From Closterium sp. NIES-65 (taxonomy: Eukaryota; Streptophyta; Zygnematophyceae; Desmidiales; Closteriaceae), in the NCBI GenBank assembly GCA_948144175.1, contig CANXME010000053.1, positions 1,798,001-1,862,000 of the forward strand: DNA of 64,000 nt. The letters run 5' to 3'. The notes beneath the pieces were generated by a model. That model was not told the DNA's origin, did not search any database, and worked only from the letters and a program-made list of their open reading frames with translations. Shown one piece after another: positions 15,938-27,300 of this stretch (position 1 is its first letter; the number at the start of each line of letters is the position of its first letter). A program made the translations under genes and the position numbers.

Positions 15938-16890
15938 CTACTTCATCTTGTAGAGCCGCCCGGTACGCTCACCTTCAGCCACCAAATTTCCTGCACTGTC
16001 CCACACTTTGGCTTTCCCCCCTTGCAAGAGTACAGAGGCACCTTTCTCTTCAAGTTGTCCAGCTGAGAGCAAGTTTGCTCCCAAATCAGGAACAAACAAA
16101 GCTTTATTGACACAAAATGACTTACTATCCTTTTCGAACTCAAGCTTGCCGACTCCTTTGATAGGTACTTTGCCAAGATCAGCAAGTGTCACAGCTTTTG
16201 AGTCATATGAGGGCTGAAAATCCTTGAGAATGGACTGATAGGGAGTCATGGTTTCAGAACAGCCACTATCAAGGATAAACTCCTCACTACTAGTAGAAAA
16301 AATGTGCATGCAAGTGGCGGCGTTGAAAAGGACAGGACCTTCAGAATCTTTGGACTCATTTTGACTTGTAGAATGACTTGCCATGTTTGCTATGGCTGCC
16401 TTACCCTTTTCGGATAGTAGCTGAGGTGGGGGAACCCAATTAGGAGGCTTCTTAGGACAAGCATACCACGGATGACCCCACTCATGACAACAAAAACACA
16501 CGAAATTAAACTTTTTAGCATTTGAGGCTTGGCTGAAATTATTGACTCTTGGCGTATAGACTCGTGCATTCCTAGGCTGATATTGATTGGGAATAGAAGG
16601 CCTTGGCTGGACATAGGGACTTGACTTATAGGGAGGACTTGACTGAGCAAAACGAGAGGGTTTGTATGGGTTGGAAGGTGACTGAAAATTCGTACCATAG
16701 TAAGGTTGAGGGCGGTTTGGGCTGAAATTTCCTTGCCTCTGGGATTGGTTGCCATATCTTGTAGCTGCTGCAGCACTCCACGCACCCTCGTCACTCCGCT
16801 TGTTTCGTGCAAGGTCTCGACTTTGCTGCTCGTTGACAAGGGCTTCGAAGATGAACGCACGGGTCTTCATTGATTGCGGAAGTGCTTGTA
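15938..16890 (-). pseudogene. copia element C gag C-terminus and protease
   Basis: Gln/Asn/Pro-rich linker, then a CCHC zinc knuckle (CFCCHEWGHPWYAC, spacing C-x2-C-x4-H-x4-C), then an aspartic protease with 'ILDSGCSETMT' (DSG core; the usual fourth residue Ala is Cys) and 'VPDLGANLLSAGQL'. It ends at a TAG that interrupts the path into integrase. Confidence 0.85.
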
Positions 16891-16912
16891 GTGTTGCACG
16901 GAAAGTGTCCCA

Positions 16913-17530
16913 CTACGGTGTAAGGCCGGTGAGGATGACGGTCTTGAAAAGAGACTCTGGAATCTCCAAGCCGATCGCGGCTGCTTCCTCTAGCATCGTT
17001 TCAGCTCGTTGAAGGTAGGTTTGGGCTGGTTCTTCTTCTTCCATCTTGAGACTCATGAAGCGGCTCCACATCTCGGCCTGGCTGCTCTCGGATTTTGACT
17101 GGTGCATAGACTTCAGTCGGCTCCATGCTTCCTCTGCGCTGTTTGCCTTTGTAGAGCAGGGTAGGAGCGACTTCAACTGCTGCTCGTGAATGCTATTGAG
17201 TAGGTAGAGGAAGGCCTCCTTGTTGCGCCGTTCGTAGAGTCGTTTTTCAGCTTCTGAAGCATCTACTGCTGGTTTGGCTGCTTCTCTAGTGTAGTAAGGC
17301 CAGAGATCCAGAAGGTATGCAGTGAGCTCAAACTGAGTTGCCCATGTTGGAAAATCTTTGCCGTTGAACTTGGGGAGGTGAAGCTTAGGCATGAAGGAGG
17401 TGAGTGGTGAGTATGTAGTTGAAGAACTGCCTGGTGCAACTGCTTCCACTAATCCAGTAGCTCCTGATGTTGACTCTGGAGCTCCTCCGGCTGGCTGGAG
17501 TGCAGGGCCAGATGGGTTGTCTCCCGCCAT
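16913..17530 (-). pseudogene. copia element C gag, N-terminal part
   Basis: 205 codons from ATG at 17530 with a typical copia Gag: 'LPKFNGKDFPTWATQFE' near the start, then a helical capsid-like region ending in 'EEEEPAQTYLQRAETML'. A TAG stops the frame; the same frame continues downstream ('WDTFRATLQAL') into the next segment, so the stop is a nonsense mutation. Confidence 0.85.
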
Positions 17531-17600
17531 GGATGGATTGTGCTAGGATAGGAAGGTGGTGGCGCTCTGTTGATCGAAACGACGGGCTCTGATACCAACT

Positions 17601-18093
17601 TGCAAAACAGAGTAGCTTTGATGACTGGTAGGCTGGAAACTTGGCTGGAAAAGCTCAACAGAGCTGCTGGACTTGGCTTGATGAGAGAAAACTTCACTAT
17701 GATCAAGATTAACAAGCCCACTAAAGCACAACTTCTTAAGCATTACAAACATGCAGATTGATAGCTCAAACTAGGCTGCTAGACAAGGCAACTTCCTTGG
17801 GAACTTGGGCACAATTCAGATTCCATGAACCTTGAGTGACTTGAGAGCCACATGAGGTGCATGAATAAGAAATCTCTGGAATGTACTGTTATAGCTGATT
17901 CTGTTTTGTAGAAACCTGTAGAAACTATCGACCCTTCTGTTTGAGAGCAGTCCCGAACTGTATCGAGTCTTCGGCTGCAATCTGATTGTGCTGCAGAAGT
18001 TTCTGAATTTTCGCGAAGCCTTCAATCCGTCGCCGACATTCTTGCGGCTCCTTGTGTGCAAAGGACTGGGGCGGCAGAGACTCGATTCTCCAA
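17601..18093 (-). repeat. LTR of element C (5' LTR in element orientation), outer end clipped
   Basis: Inner end TTTTGCA is followed by AGT and the tRNA-primed site. The outer end stops at CTCCAA where the partner has CTCCAACA. Confidence 0.88.
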
Positions 18094-18315
18094 TTATATA
18101 CACACGGGTGACGTCACCACATGCCGCCCCGCCCGCCCTGGCACAGATGGGATGCGAGGCAAAACGAAAAACCCGCGGAATCCCTCCGGGCCCCCGGAAA
18201 TTCCCGGCTGACCAGGCAATAAAAACCCGCAGAAACCCGCGGGTTCAATGTCGTATTCTTATGCCAATATATATGTCGGCCGTACTGTTGCAATTTCGGG
18301 GACATTTGTCGAACA

Positions 18316-18351
18316 GTGCTCGACGGACATTGGCCAATCGCCGTCGAGCAC
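18316..18351. other. 36-base quasi-palindrome with ATTGGCCAAT centre
   Basis: GTGCTCGACGG and CCGTCGAGCAC form a perfect 11-bp inverted repeat. Between them sits ATTGGCCAAT, itself a perfect palindrome containing a CCAAT box on each strand; only the two 2-base junctions break symmetry. Confidence 0.8.
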
Positions 18352-19982
18352 CGTGCACCCCCGACAACACTGGTTACACCCCGTGGCAAGTCGCCAGGGA
18401 ATCGCCTACACAGTGTTTCGTAACTCAAATATCAGCCAAGTTAAGGCCCTAAAAATAATATACGATTCTCGACGAAAGGGGTATTTCCGTCGAAAATGTG
18501 CAAAAAATTTGTTCTCGACGGAAGGGGTATTTCCGTCGAAAATTTATCAATTCTCGAAGGAAGGGCGTTAATACTTCAGTTCTGCAATTTCCTGTCTTCG
18601 ACAGAGCCTTGGTTGGCATTAAAAGGGTGTATCGCCTTCGACAACATTTCGAATTCACGGCAAATATTTTTTCTTCGACGAAAACTCAAATGTGATGTTC
18701 GACAAGAGGTGCTCCCGGGATGTTCGACAGTACTTAGGGATTCCGCTAAACGTTTCGACAAAGCACATTGAAAATCTTTGCCCCTACACTTTCACATTTT
18801 TGTCGAGACAATACTGCATTATTTTCTGTCGAACAGGGAAACTCATTCGATAAGGTTCCGATTTCACAGGCGAAATTTCCGAGACGCTGTTCGATGAAAT
18901 TGATTATCGACAGCAGAAACGGTTTCTAGATTTTGGCAAGTCAGCATCTGCATTCGACGCAGAAATAGTTGAGCTGCGTATTATCCCCAATAGTCAAAAC
19001 GAAAGATTTCGACAGACAGAGCATAGCGGTCGAGAAGTTTATTTCAATCGACCAAGCATATCTATCGCCGCCAGCACCCTGTTTCACTTCTCTTTGTAGC
19101 ATCGAGACTCACAATCACATAACTAATCAACAATGGTCGAGTTTTACTATGCTCGAGTTTCACTTCGTTTTATGTCGACGACGGGACGGTCGACGACAAA
19201 AATGCTGTCGCTGGCTCTGCTCGACGGGATCCAGTCGACGACGCCGACGTGCATTGCTAATGCACATTAGTGGTTGACGAAACCCTTCTATGGGCACTGC
19301 TCGGCGTGCTGTGCTCGACGAACTGGTCTCGGCGAATGCTGTTCGACCAAGCAGCGCCGAGCTGGTCGGTGAAAGTAACGCCTGAACCCTCGTCTTCGTA
19401 CTCGGTTGAGTCGGTCCCTGCAGCGTGCTAGAAAAGCTGGACCCAGTGGTACAATAATGCATTCTCATTAAGTTCATATTCACTTGCTCTACGGCGCACG
19501 GGTAGCGAGCGAAACCATCGACATGTGTTCTACCTGGCACCTGCGCATGAATAAGATTAAAATTGATGATTACGTATTAATGAGAATTGTCGGGAATGCC
19601 CCCTTTTTTTGTGCCTCCTATTCGTTATCAAGTTTGCCCATTGCAGTTTATGTATTTATTTGTTTAGGTATACGCTTTTATTTCAGTGTCAGCTGGTCTG
19701 TGGCGCGTTCTGCCGCGCTTTTCTCTGCACCACTTTCCGTCGGGTCGAGACGGAATCCGTCGACGGAGGCGGATTCCGAATCCCTCCGCGAAAACCCGAC
19801 GGATTTACTCGACGGACAGGGGGGTTGGTGCAGGCGGGGTTGGTGCAGACCGGGAGGAGCACGTGGGGTCAACGCCAGCTCGAGCGAGGACCACCTCGCG
19901 TCACTCCGAGCTGGCGTGGCTCGTTTCGGGCGGGCGGGTGGGCTGGCTCCCGCCCCTCGCGTGCTTCGCTAGGCGACGGCGG

Positions 19983-20044
19983 GAAAAAGGAAATCCCTCC
20001 GAGGAAAACCCGCAGGGGCGAACGGGTTTCCGCGGAGGGATTCG
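19983..20044. other. fold-back with ~20-bp arms
   Basis: AATCCCTCCG(A)GGAAAACCCG pairs with CGGGTTTCCGCGGAGGGATT around a loop of about ten bases, with one mismatch and one bulge. The arm sequence recurs near 19780. Confidence 0.6.
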
Positions 20045-20120
20045 GGCGACGTTGTGCGGATGATTTCTCGAATTGACAATTACGAGTGGGTAGTAAAATG
20101 CATTGCGCTGGAACTTCTAA

Positions 20121-20583
20121 GGGCGGGTCAGGTGGCGTTCATTTTCATAAAGTTTACAAAGCAGTAACCTGATTTTTGTTTGTAACCGAACTGATTACGC
20201 CTTCATCGACCTTGGACGCGAAACGAGCGGAGACTCAGTTCGGATACTAGAACGGCCCGATTGGTTTGAAAATACGAAATCAGTTCATCGCAGATCCGTA
20301 AGGCAGATCAAAAGCGAAGCTGTGCTTCTTAATGAACATCGTTGATTTCGCCCACACAACAAATAGAGTGCCCAAGAAACATTCTCCTTCGCGAGTGAAC
20401 CAACTGCGCGGGTGGCGCGTGGGCTGGTTACTTGGTTCGGAAAGCGGCTGGTTGTGTGCACAAACTGATTTGTGTGAGTACGCTGGGCCACCCATGACTA
20501 AATTTGACATCAACTGACTCGAAATCAGCCAAACTTACGAGGGAAAAAAAAAAAAACGAAAATGAACGCCACCTGTCTCGCCC
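20121..20583. mobile_element. MITE with ~25-bp terminal inverted repeats
   Basis: Left end GGGCGGGTCAGGTGGCGTTC and right end GAACGCCACCTGTCTCGCCC are inverted repeats with two or three mismatches, continued by ATTTTC/GAAAAT. The interior is non-coding. Flanks are TAA on the left and TAG on the right, similar to the 3-bp TWA duplications of PIF/Harbinger elements, but not identical. It lies about 0.7 kb upstream of the DIS3L-like gene's first proposed ATG. Confidence 0.65.
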
Positions 20584-21321
20584 TAGTTGTGTCTTTCCGA
20601 ATGAGATTTACTAACAGCACTCTTCCACTCGCCATGCTATAGTAGGACGGTGATGGCGGAATTAACTGTTTCACAGGCTTAGATTGACACTGGACGGCCG
20701 ACCGATATCAAATTATACGATGAGTCTCGGCAGATGGACCGCGAGATATGTAAGTTGCGCGCACATGGTGACTCGATTTTATTAGAAATGCCTGCCGGCA
20801 GAGTACGGCGTTGTGATACTACTAGCAGCGCCGGCTGGGAATAGTAGAGGCCTTTTTCCGCCATGCCGTCGTTGCAGCGGGTGGACGAGGTGGATTGCGC
20901 GCTCGTTTGGGTTGACCCAGAAAGAGTCGCTCGTGGCTACTACTAGACCGGGAGGATTTCGAGAATTCAGTTCTTTGCCAGTGAACAATGTTTAGCCGGA
21001 ATGGAGGCGGTGATAATAGCAGCTGCGACTTGGAATCCTGTCGCGAGTCCTGCAAATCCTGTTCTAATAAGAGGAGCCGCATGAGAGCTGGAGCAGGGAA
21101 GCGCGGCAAGTTCGCAAGCAGCGCGTCTCCGAGCGTCCGTCGCATTGCCACCAGTTTCCCTTCCCCAACGACTGTCTGCGAAATTTTTGTTTGCTCCTCC
21201 ATCCGCTTTCTCCTCACTCCCCGCTCCCCCCCTTCCACTGCCCCTTTCCCGTTCCCCCGCCGCTCTTTCCCCGTCCTCCCCCTCTCCCGCCGCCTCCCCC
21301 CAGGAGGACACCAACGTGCGC
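20584..21321 (+). other. 5' region of the DIS3L-like gene
   Basis: Upstream of the first exon with recognised homology. An ATG at 20988 opens a frame different from the gene's, and an ATG at 21145 is in frame with it. A pyrimidine tract ending CCCCCCAG at 21303 could be a 3' splice site, so a small upstream exon is possible. No TATA box was assigned. Confidence 0.35.
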
Positions 21322-24300
21322 ATGCGCAGGAAGCGCGGCGGGACAGCTGGCGGGCCCTCATTGGGCATCCGCGTGGGCGCGGGGGCCGCAGCGACCGTCA
21401 GCCTGCTCGGCGTTTCTGGGGGAGGCGGCATCTACGGCAGCGCTGGCGGAGGAGGCTCGGGGCGCGGAAGGGGGGGAGGGGGGGGAACGGGAGGCGGAAT
21501 AGGGGGCCCAGCAGCGGGGGGAGTGGGGGTGATGAAGCTTGTACAGGAGCACTATCTTCGGGAGGACATCAAGTGCGGGTCTGCGCTGTGCTACGCGTGC
21601 TACACGCACCTCCCCCGCCATGACCCGCTGCTCTTTGGGGATGTGCTCCCCTGCCAGCTGCTCCCCCGAGAGCTGCTCTGGCAGTTCCCTGAGGAAGGCC
21701 TGCTGCTTTACGCTGAGGCGGACCGGCCTTCTTTGTCCGCTAGTGCGAGACACTACGTGGTGAGTGAGGGAGGGAGGGAATGTGTGAGTGAATGAGGGAG
21801 GGAGTGATTGAGGTTGTGGATGAGTGAATGAGTTGACGAGTTCACACAAGAATCAGTGAGTGAGTGAGGTTATCTCTCTGCCGCAGGTCGTCTTCCAATG
21901 TTTCCCTCGGTCTCTCGTTTGCCTCTCATCATCGCCTTGCTTCCTCCTCTTCTCTTCCCGCGCCTTCTCTCCCGTGCTCCCCTATCTCAATCTCCCCTCT
22001 TCCCCTCTCTGTGCCTCGTCCACCTTCCACCTGTGAAGTCGAGGGAGAAGTGGAGGAAGAGAGGCGATGATGAGGGACAAGAGAGAGATTGCGGAGAGCA
22101 TTCGAAGACAACCTGCGGCAGAGAGATAGCCTCACTCACACATTTTCCACTTTATGTTGACAAATGCTACTAATGTTGGCCTTTGTGCCTCTTCGACCGT
22201 CCACTCTTTACCCCCTTCCCGCCCTCTCCCCCCTCCCTACTCTCCTCCCTCCCACCTTCGGCCCCCCGTTTCACCCTCTCCTGCCCTCTCCCCTCCTCTC
22301 CCCTTCCCCCCTTCATCCCCTCCCTCCCCCCAGATCCCCGATGCAGCCTCGCTGGTTGAATTCATGGAGGTGTGGGAGCTACCACCGATACGCCACACAA
22401 TCGTGCTGGGCTCCGTGCTCAAGGAGGTGTGACCAGAAAAGAGTGCCCAAGGGGAAAGAGTGGGGGAAAGTGAGGAGAAGGTGGATGGATGGTTGGTGGG
22501 TGGGCTCTGGGCTCCATGCCCAAGGAGGTGCGTGGCAGGAGAGGTTGTGGAGGGGGGGAGGGGGAGGTGGAGGGAAGTGGTAAGTTGGGTGGGTGGGCTC
22601 TGGGCTCCGTGCCCAAGGAGGTGCGTGTGTGACAAGAGCGGGTTGCCAAAAGTGGGGAGGGAGGGGGTTGTAGAAGTGGGTGGGTGGGTGGGTGGGTAGG
22701 TGGGTGGGGTCTGCGCTGTGTGCGTAAGGAGGTGCGTGGCAGGAGAGTTTGGGGGAGGAGTGCGTGGAGTGAAGGGGGAGGTGAGGGGAAGGTGGATGGA
22801 TGGGTTGGTGGGTGTGCTCTGAGCTTCGTGCCTTAAGGAAATGGATGTGTGACATGAGTGGGTTGCTGAAAGGAGCGGTGGGAAGGGTTTGAGGGAGTGG
22901 GCCGGCGGGTTGGTGGGTTGACATGGCAGCAGGAGGTAGCATAAACTGGGGGTATATGGCAGGAGGTAGCATGAGCTGGGGGTACATGGCAGGAGGTAGC
23001 ATGAGCTGGGGGTACATGGCATGGCAGGAGGTAGCATGAGCTGGAAGAATATGGAATGTGTTCTCTGTCCTGTCCCTTCTCTCCCATCCTAACCTTTCCT
23101 CCTCACATCTCCTATCATCCCACTTTCCACTTCCTTCCCATATCTCATCCCCCATCCCCTCTCCCTTCTCTCCTCGCCCCTCTCCCCCCCTGCGCGCCCC
23201 TCTCTCCCCTCCCCTCCATTCGCCTTCTCCCTCCCAGGTGCTTCACTACTCCAGCGCCTATCACGCGGGACGCATCCGGTCCGTTCCTCCCACACCCACA
23301 CCTTGCTGCCCTTGCTGCCGCCCTTGCTGCCGCCCTTGCTGCCGCCCTTGATGTCCTATTCTCCTATCTACTGCCCCGCTCCTTCTCTGTACCTCCCATG
23401 GTTGCATTGCTTAGTATACCCTGGCCTGCTTTCAATTCCCAATCCCATTCTAATTGTTTCTTGGAAAGACTAATCTCTCTCACCCCTCTCCCCTAGTCTT
23501 TCGCCCTTTCCTCGCGTTGTCCACTCAGTTGCTCCGTCTCAACAAGACTTCAAGATAAGTTCGTCCTTGACCCCCTTGGTCTCACCTACACGATGCTCCT
23601 TCCTCTCATCACTTCACCCCATCGCAGTGCTCTGTGTGAAGATGGGCGGAGGGAGAGCTCCTACTTTGACGACCGGCACTTCCTCTTCACGCACACCATG
23701 GCGGAGGAGAGGCGGGCGAGCTTGAGAGTCACACTTGGTGATGCTGCTTCTGCTGAAGGTGGGTGTGCGGGTGTTTGAGTTGAGTGTGTGACAGTCACCT
23801 CGTGACAAGGAACCTTCATTGGTTCGTCACTGCTGGGCTGAAGAAAGACACTTGGGGTGAGGTTGTGTCGGCTGAAATTGTGTGTGATGGACGCATGTGT
23901 ACGTGTGTGTGTGGGGGCATGTGTGGTGTGGTGTGGTGTGGTGTGGTGTGGTGTGGTGTGGTGTCTCTCCACAATATGCTCTCATGCCCCCTGAGCAAAG
24001 CTTCGTTCGCATGCTCTTTACCATTCCTTCTTCTCACATCGAGCTACTATGCTTCTCATCCCCTCCGTTAGGTTGACTTATGCATCATGAGTTTATCAGC
24101 TTTGCATCTCACATCAAGAGCAAGTGTGCTTCTTGACCCCTCACATCTCACCAACCCAGTGGATCTGTGTCACGTGGTGGCGGCAGCACAGTGGTTCTCA
24201 ACCCATCTGCACCGCACCATACCCATCCTCATCGTGTCGGACGAGCTGGCAGCAGCACGTGGCAGCATGCCATTGGGCGAGGTGCTGCAGGCCGTGCAGC

Positions 24301-27300
24301 GTAACGAAGTGGTGGTACGTGCGGGTTTTTGGGTGGTACGTGCGGGTTCTTGGGTGGTACGTGCGGGTTCTTGGGTGGTACGTGCGGGTTCTTGGGTGGT
24401 ACGTGCGGGTTCTTGGGTGGTACGTGCGGGTTCTTGGGTGGTACGTGCGGGTTCTTGGGTGGTACGTGCGGGTTCTTGGGTGGTACGTGCGGGTTCTTGG
24501 GTGGTACGTGCGGGTTCTTGGGTGGTACGTGCGGGTTCTTGGGTGGTACGTGCGGGTTCTTGGGTGGTACGTGCGGGTTCTTGGGTGGTACGTGCGGGTT
24601 CTTGGGTGGTACGTGCGGGTTCTTGGGTGGTACGTGCGGGTTCTTGGGTGGTACGTGCGGGTTCTTGGGTGGTACGTGCGGGTTCTTGGGTGGTACGTGC
24701 GGGTTCTTGGGTGGTACGTGCGGGTTCTTGGGTGGTACGTGCGGGTTCTTGGGTGGTACGTGCGGGTTCTTGGGTGGTACGTGCGGGTTCTTGGGTGGTA
24801 CGTGCGGGTTCTTGGGTGGTACGTGCGGGTTCTTGGGTGGTACGTGCATGCTGTGATGTAATCTCTGTTGCGTGCATCAATTTCGAGACTTCTTTGGACT
24901 TACAGGAGAGGTGTCAAGACATATGACCTCCTTACTTCGATTTCTGCAACGTCAGCCTTCTCTCTCCTTCCTCCTTTTCCTGCTCCCAACTTTCAATGCA
25001 GTTCCTTGTCTCGCCTTTTGTCTTTTTCGTAGTTGCCCCCTCTGTCCCCCATCGCCCATCTCCCATCTCCCATCTCCCTGTGCCACAGGTGATGACAAAC
25101 GAGGCATTCTTCCAGACCTACTACGGCCACTGCACCACTGTCACCACGCTCATGGACTCTCTCGTGAGCACCCTGCTCAACCTTCTATTGTACCTGGTAA
25201 CCACACGTGTTACTTGGAGCATAAAGTCACTGCTGCACCACTGTTGCCACTCATGGACTCTTTAGTAAGCACACCCAACGCTCTACCATACCATTATGGT
25301 AACCACCACTTTCACCACTCTCATGGACTCTCTTGTGAGCACACTCAAACCTCAACCTGATAACCGCGCACGTACGGTTACTCGGGATTCCGTCTTGCGT
25401 TCGCTGTTTCTGATTTTGATTCGCATTGTTTTTCCTCTACCATAGCTTCAGACTTGTGATTCAAGTCAGAGTAGGTCTTCCACTTCTTTTCAGTTACCGC
25501 AGTGCTCCTGTTTGACCAGTCCCCATCCGCATCCCCAACCCAACCCATTCTTATCCCCATCCCCATTCCTTTATGTTCTTAGCGTGAGCATCAACCAACT
25601 GTTGACCAGGACCCCCTCCACCAGCATGCCTTTGCTCCTGTCTTCCTTCCCCCCCACCAGGCCACCCAGCATGCCTTGCGCCTCTCGTCATCCTTCAAAT
25701 CCACGTCTGGCAGCGGCAGGCTCAGTGGCAGCAGGTTCGGAAGCGGCAGGCTCGGCAGTGGGAAGCAGCGCAAGGAGGTGTTCACACCGCACCTGTCAAG
25801 TGAGTGGAGAACCACTTGACATGGAGTAGGAGGAATTGACACGGTGTGCAAGGTGACTAGGTCTGTGACAGTTGCAGAGCAGGGGTGCAACAATTCTTTA
25901 GGCGCCACAAAAATAGCAGGGGTGCGGCGAGGAGTTCTGGTGCTTTGAAAAGTGACACCGAAAGGTTCCTTCCCCATGGCCACTTTCATTGACAAATGCT
26001 TTGGAATGGAAATGCAATGCTGTATGTGCTCATTCACACCGTCTCCCTGTCGTTGCCATAACCCATTTCCTATTTATCATGATCTCTGATTGGTTTCTGC
26101 ATGGTGCCAGTTCTCCAATGTCCAGGCACAGCAGTAGCAGAGGGCATCGCAGTCGGAGCTATCCGAGTGGGAGTGCTGCCTACTGCAATCACCACTGTTC
26201 CTATATCCCATTTCCCATTCGACAGGCTCAGCAGTGGCGGAGGGAGTGGCAGTTGGAGCTATCCGAGTGGGAGTGCTGCACATCACAACCACCGAGCCTT
26301 TCAAAGCCACCGTCAGACCCAAGTGAGGGAAGAGTGCTCTTGACTGGCGTTGACTTATTTTATTCGTGTGGTAGAGGGGGTGGCAGTGAGGGGCTATTTG
26401 TGTAAAAATGCTGCACGACACAACCACTGAACCTTTCAAAGCCACCGTGATGCACAGGTGAGGGCGGAGTGCTCTTGACTGCCGTTGACTGGCATTGACT
26501 TCCAATTCCTCCTGACTTTGCAGTTCTTTATCTCTTTGCTGCCTTCTTGCGCCATAGCCATTTTCGTCCCCATGCGTTCCCCTTATCCGTTTTCCCTTCC
26601 ACGCGTCCCATCCTTCCCATCCAGTCGTAAGCAGGTGCACGCCCCCACATCAACATCACCATCCCCACATCAACATCACCATCCCCACATTCTAATTTAT
26701 ATTTGAACGTCAACCACCTCAACCGCGCTTCTTCCTGAAGGCTCATCTGCTCAGCCGCTCACAGTCTGCCCCCTTCCCCATGCCCTCTGCCCCACGCACC
26801 CCCACCCCACCACTCCTCTAATACAGTCGGAAGCAAGTGCGCGCCCCCCAGAGTGACATCACCATCCCCACATGGCGCCACCGCAACCACGCTCTGCATG
26901 TCAGCCTTACTACTCCTTATCCATTTGCCCACTCCCTCCCGGCTTATCCCCTTCCCCTTGCCCCCCCCCCTCCCGTCCTTTTCTTCCAGTCGCAAGCAGG
27001 TGCACGCCCCCCAGAATGACATAACCATCATCTCATGGCGCCAGCTCAACCGCGCTCTGCCTGTCAGCCTTGCCCTTTTTTCCCACTCCCCGCCTACCCC
27101 GTTCCCCCTGCCCCTTGCTCCTTGCCCCATGCCCCATCCTTCCCTTCCAGTCGCAAGCAGGTGCACGCCCCGCAGAATGACATCACCATCCTCTCATGGC
27201 GGCAGCTCAACCGCGCTCTGCCATTCTACCTCATACCCCCTATCCCCTGCCCCCCGCCCCCTACCACTGCCCCATGCCCCGTCCTTCTCTGCCTTCCAGT

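Larger units (their letters stand above)
11932..18093 (-). mobile_element. Ty1/copia retrotransposon C, near full length, inactive
   Basis: LTRs of about 495 bp at 11932-12426 and 17601-18093 enclose gag, protease, integrase, RT and RNase H in copia order on the minus strand. A primer-binding site TGGTATCAGAGCC lies next to the 17601 LTR, and a purine tract GAGGGGGAG lies next to the 12426 end. The LTRs differ at roughly eight positions by eye, so it is older than the elements at 9471 and 45313. The outer end at 18093 lacks the last CA of the LTR and no TSD matches the TGACT before 11932, so that end was truncated or rearranged. Coding is broken by TAG codons and an internal RT deletion. Confidence 0.92.
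18094..20060. other. non-coding region rich in TCGA and palindromes
   Basis: No gene found. TCGA occurs over 30 times between 18300 and 19520 by hand count (about five expected by chance), mostly as TTCGAC, GTCGA or CTCGAC. It includes the palindrome GGTGACGTCACC near 18105-18116 (containing the bZIP/CRE core TGACGTCA), a 36-base quasi-palindrome at 18316-18351, and a fold-back around 19985-20045. Part of the sequence recurs within itself (AATCCCTCCG and AAAACCCG at about 18170, 19775 and 19990). Confidence 0.6.
21322..26322 (+). other. DIS3L: DIS3L-like gene: exons of the N-terminal and PIN-like region
   Basis: Proposed exons: 21322-21759, 22334-22426, 23238-23278, 23628-23758, 24160-24314, 25089-25163, 25661-25799, 26226-26322. 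Phases run 0,0,2,1,0,0,1,2 and all joins keep the frame. Donors are GTGAGT-like except 23278 (GTCCGT) and 24314 (GTACGT). The joined protein reads like the inactive PIN of DIS3L, including '[19 protein letters not shown]' and '[13 protein letters not shown]'. Exons at 25089 and 26226 have degenerate extra copies next to them. Confidence 0.75.
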
